Origin: JAIEPW01 sp964471915
Lineage (GTDB): Bacteria > Acidobacteriota > Terriglobia > Bryobacterales > Bryobacteraceae
Length of the DNA stretch: 64,000 nucleotides
Reading direction: 5' to 3'
NCBI GenBank assembly: GCA_964471915.1
Contig: CAYYID010000015.1
Span: 35,994-99,993 of the forward strand
Positions 62,408 through 64,000 of this stretch are shown in pieces. The notes below the pieces were generated by a model. The model was not told the origin of the DNA, made no database searches, and saw only the letters and a list, made by a program, of their open reading frames with translations. The position numbers and the translations under genes were made by a program. Each line of letters opens with the position of its first letter. Position 1 is the first letter of the stretch.

Positions 62408-62950
62408 CTACCGGAAGCCATGCGGCACCCCGCAATGAGAACAGTACCGCGCCTGTTTTGCGTCGATCAGCTCTACCGTGTGGGTGGACGCCATCGCGCA
62501 CGCCCAGTCGTCACAATGGCGCATCCCGAGAGTGTGCCCCACCTCGTGGAGCGCCTCTTTGACCAGGCGTCCGTCGAGCCGCGCCACGTCGGGTGGCAGA
62601 CCGTAGAACTCTTCGCGAAGGCGATGGAGCGACACGATGGCGGCCGGTCCCCCGAGTTGCGCTTCGCCGAAGACGAACGTCAGAACGGGGATGTACAGGT
62701 CCAGTTCCGTAACGCCGAGCACGTGCTCCCCTGGAGGCAACGGCAGCGCGGCGAGCGCCGCCAGCAGCCGCGTGGAGTAATACTGTTGCCGCTCCGGCGC
62801 ATAGGCGAACCCCGCCGCCAGCGGCCGGTCCGCCACCTCCACCGATACGCGGAACACCGCCGCCAGCGCGGCGGCCAGCCGGTCGAGTTCGGCCAGCGGC
62901 ACGCCGCCCTCGCGCCCGTCTTCGAGCGCCAGCAACCGCAGCGAGGTCAT
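62408..62950 (-). CDS. Archaemetzincin-like zinc metalloprotease
   Basis: A 180-residue soluble peptidase. The active site HEVGHTLGMRHC (His135, Glu136, His139, His145, Cys146) continues with Cys151 and Met153 and a second zinc pair Cys170/Cys173 (RYCSHC), the archaemetzincin pattern; the spacing before the last Cys pair is 16 rather than the usual ~17 residues. Start 62950 overlaps the regulator's stop by 4 bp, so it is translated from the same message as the NtrC-type regulator. Substrate unknown. Confidence 0.92.
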   Translation of the reverse strand: MTSLRLLALEDGREGGVPLAELDRLAAALAAVFRVSVEVADRPLAAGFAYAPERQQYYSTRLLAALAALPLPPGEHVLGVTELDLYIPVLTFVFGEAQLGGPAAIVSLHRLREEFYGLPPDVARLDGRLVKEALHEVGHTLGMRHCDDWACAMASTHTVELIDAKQARYCSHCGVPHGFR

Positions 62951-64000
62951 CGGCCGGCCGGCGTCACCCGTTCTTCGCCATCCCGCAACCCGTACCGCTT
63001 GATCTTGCTGTACAGCGTCGTGCGGTCGATGTCCAGGATCCGGGCCGCTCGCGACAGGTTCCATTCCGTCTCCTCGAGGATGCGCGCGATGTGTTGCCGC
63101 TCCACTTCGTCCAGGCTGCGGCCGGCCTCCACCAGCACGGCGGGATGCACCTGGAAGGGGAACGCCTCGGGCGGCAGGTCCGCGTCGCGGCAGATCAGCA
63201 GCGCGCGCTCGATCGCGTTCTCCAGTTCCCGCACGTTGCCCGGCCACGCGTAATCCATCAGCATTTCGAGCGTCGCGGTCTGGAAGCGCTGCCGCGGCCG
63301 GTTCATCGATACGGCGAAGCGGTCCAGGAAGTGCTCCGCCAGCAAGGGGATGTCCTCCCGGCGGGAGCGCAGGGGCGGCAGGTCGATGGTGAAGACGTTC
63401 AGCCGGTAATACAGGTCCGGGCGGAACGTGCCCTTTTCCACCAGTTTCTCCAGGCGCTTGTTGGTGGCGACGATCGCGCGAAAATCCACTTTGATGGTCT
63501 GCGTGCCGCCCACCCGGGTGATCTCCTTTTCCTGCAGCACCCGCAGCAGGTCGGTCTGCGTATGCAGCGAGATGTCGGCGATTTCGTCGAGGAACACGGT
63601 GCCGCCCTCGGCCACCTCGAACTTGCCTTTCTTACGCGCGTGCGCCCCGGTGAACGCTCCCTTCTCGTGGCCGAACAGCTCGCTTTCGAGCAGGCTGTCC
63701 GTGAGCGCGCCGCAGTGGATGGTCACCAGCGGATGCAGCCGGCGCGCGCTGGCCGCGTGGATCGCCCGGGCCACCACTTCCTTGCCGGTGCCGCTTTCGC
63801 CGGTGATCAGCACCGTCGCGTCGGTCGGCGCCACGGTGTGGATCAGTTCGCTGACGCGGCGCATCGCGTTGCTGGCGCCGATCAGCGGGTGCGCGCCGCT
63901 GATCTCGCTGAGGTTCTCCCGCAGGCCCTCGATCTCGCGCGTCGCCGCGCGCTGTGCGATCGCGCGGTTCACCAGGTGCACCAGCTCATCGGGGTCGAAC
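62947..64000 (-). CDS. Sigma-54-dependent NtrC-type response regulator (5' end outside the window)
   Basis: About 351 residues are visible; the frame runs off the window at FDPDELVHLVNRAIAQRA, the usual end of a receiver domain, so the N-terminal receiver is missing only because of the window edge. The AAA+ domain has Walker A GESGTGKE, the sigma-54 contact loop EKGAFTGAHA, Walker B GGTVFLDEIADI and the arginine-finger region. The Fis-type HTH is NLSRAARILDIDRTTLYSKI. It activates RpoN promoters on phosphorylation by an unseen histidine kinase. Confidence 0.93.
   Translation of the reverse strand, partial: FDPDELVHLVNRAIAQRAATREIEGLRENLSEISGAHPLIGASNAMRRVSELIHTVAPTDATVLITGESGTGKEVVARAIHAASARRLHPLVTIHCGALTDSLLESELFGHEKGAFTGAHARKKGKFEVAEGGTVFLDEIADISLHTQTDLLRVLQEKEITRVGGTQTIKVDFRAIVATNKRLEKLVEKGTFRPDLYYRLNVFTIDLPPLRSRREDIPLLAEHFLDRFAVSMNRPRQRFQTATLEMLMDYAWPGNVRELENAIERALLICRDADLPPEAFPFQVHPAVLVEAGRSLDEVERQHIARILEETEWNLSRAARILDIDRTTLYSKIKRYGLRDGEERVTPAGR

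Overview
The window is visibly GC-rich bacterial chromosome with dense, mostly small operons. It most resembles an acidobacterium of the Solibacter/Bryobacter type. The pointers are two large MacB-like orphan permeases of the acidobacterial ADOP type (one directly behind a PadR repressor), a GMC oxidoreductase paired with a gluconate-dehydrogenase subunit-3 protein, a PEP-CTERM protein, several secreted PQQ-like propellers and zinc metalloproteases, and a Ku/LigD repair pair. The taxonomy is an inference from gene content; no rRNA or tRNA gene was recognised.

Layout. 66-6380: a glycosyltransferase, a DUF2934 protein and a four-gene operon padR > ADOP permease > YHS lipoprotein > PQQ-like propeller. 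6462-9905: GMC oxidoreductase with its small Tat-exported subunit, then a higBA toxin-antitoxin operon. 9965-18687 (minus): SpoIIE-type phosphatase, metallo-hydrolase, a two-gene AAA ATPase + TOPRIM/DUF4276-like cassette (candidate defence pair), GH3 hexosaminidase, KdsD and an SDR. 18714-27234: secreted PqaA-like protein, zinc metalloprotease, DUF5060 protein, tsaB and pyrimidine-nucleoside phosphorylase. 27238-32575: a nested double palindrome, an AraC regulator, secreted unknowns, thioredoxin, glycogen synthase and a PEP-CTERM protein. 32581-37823: extracellular nuclease, Gfo/Idh oxidoreductase, a membrane protein and a small exported protein made of five near-identical 15-residue repeats. 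37955-42499 (minus): the housekeeping cluster ffh > rpsP > khpA > rimM > trmD > rplS > rnhB > small membrane protein. 42812-46831: a 24-codon ORF, a TPR-CHAT protease-like protein, an ECF-type sigma factor and its zinc-finger anti-sigma partner. 46835-48919: ACT protein, KdsC-like phosphatase, vapBC and a broken antitoxin. 48978-56484: cytochrome c-PQQ dehydrogenase, lipocalin-like unknown, GT4, GNAT, second ADOP permease and VOC protein. 56556-64000: a probable insertion, an AraC-type regulator, Ku and LigD, two small membrane proteins, archaemetzincin and a truncated NtrC-type regulator.

The most striking signals are these. (1) The repeat-peptide gene at 37449-37823: its five units differ at many synonymous codon positions but hardly at all in amino acids, which indicates selection on the peptide. 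(2) The TPR-CHAT/sigma/anti-sigma locus, preceded by a tiny ORF with a strong ribosome binding site. (3) The AAA + TOPRIM-like pair. (4) The 37-bp double dyad after the pyrimidine phosphorylase gene. (5) A recurrent arrangement in which a -10-like hexamer lies only 5-9 nt before the start codon, suggesting that many transcripts here are leaderless.
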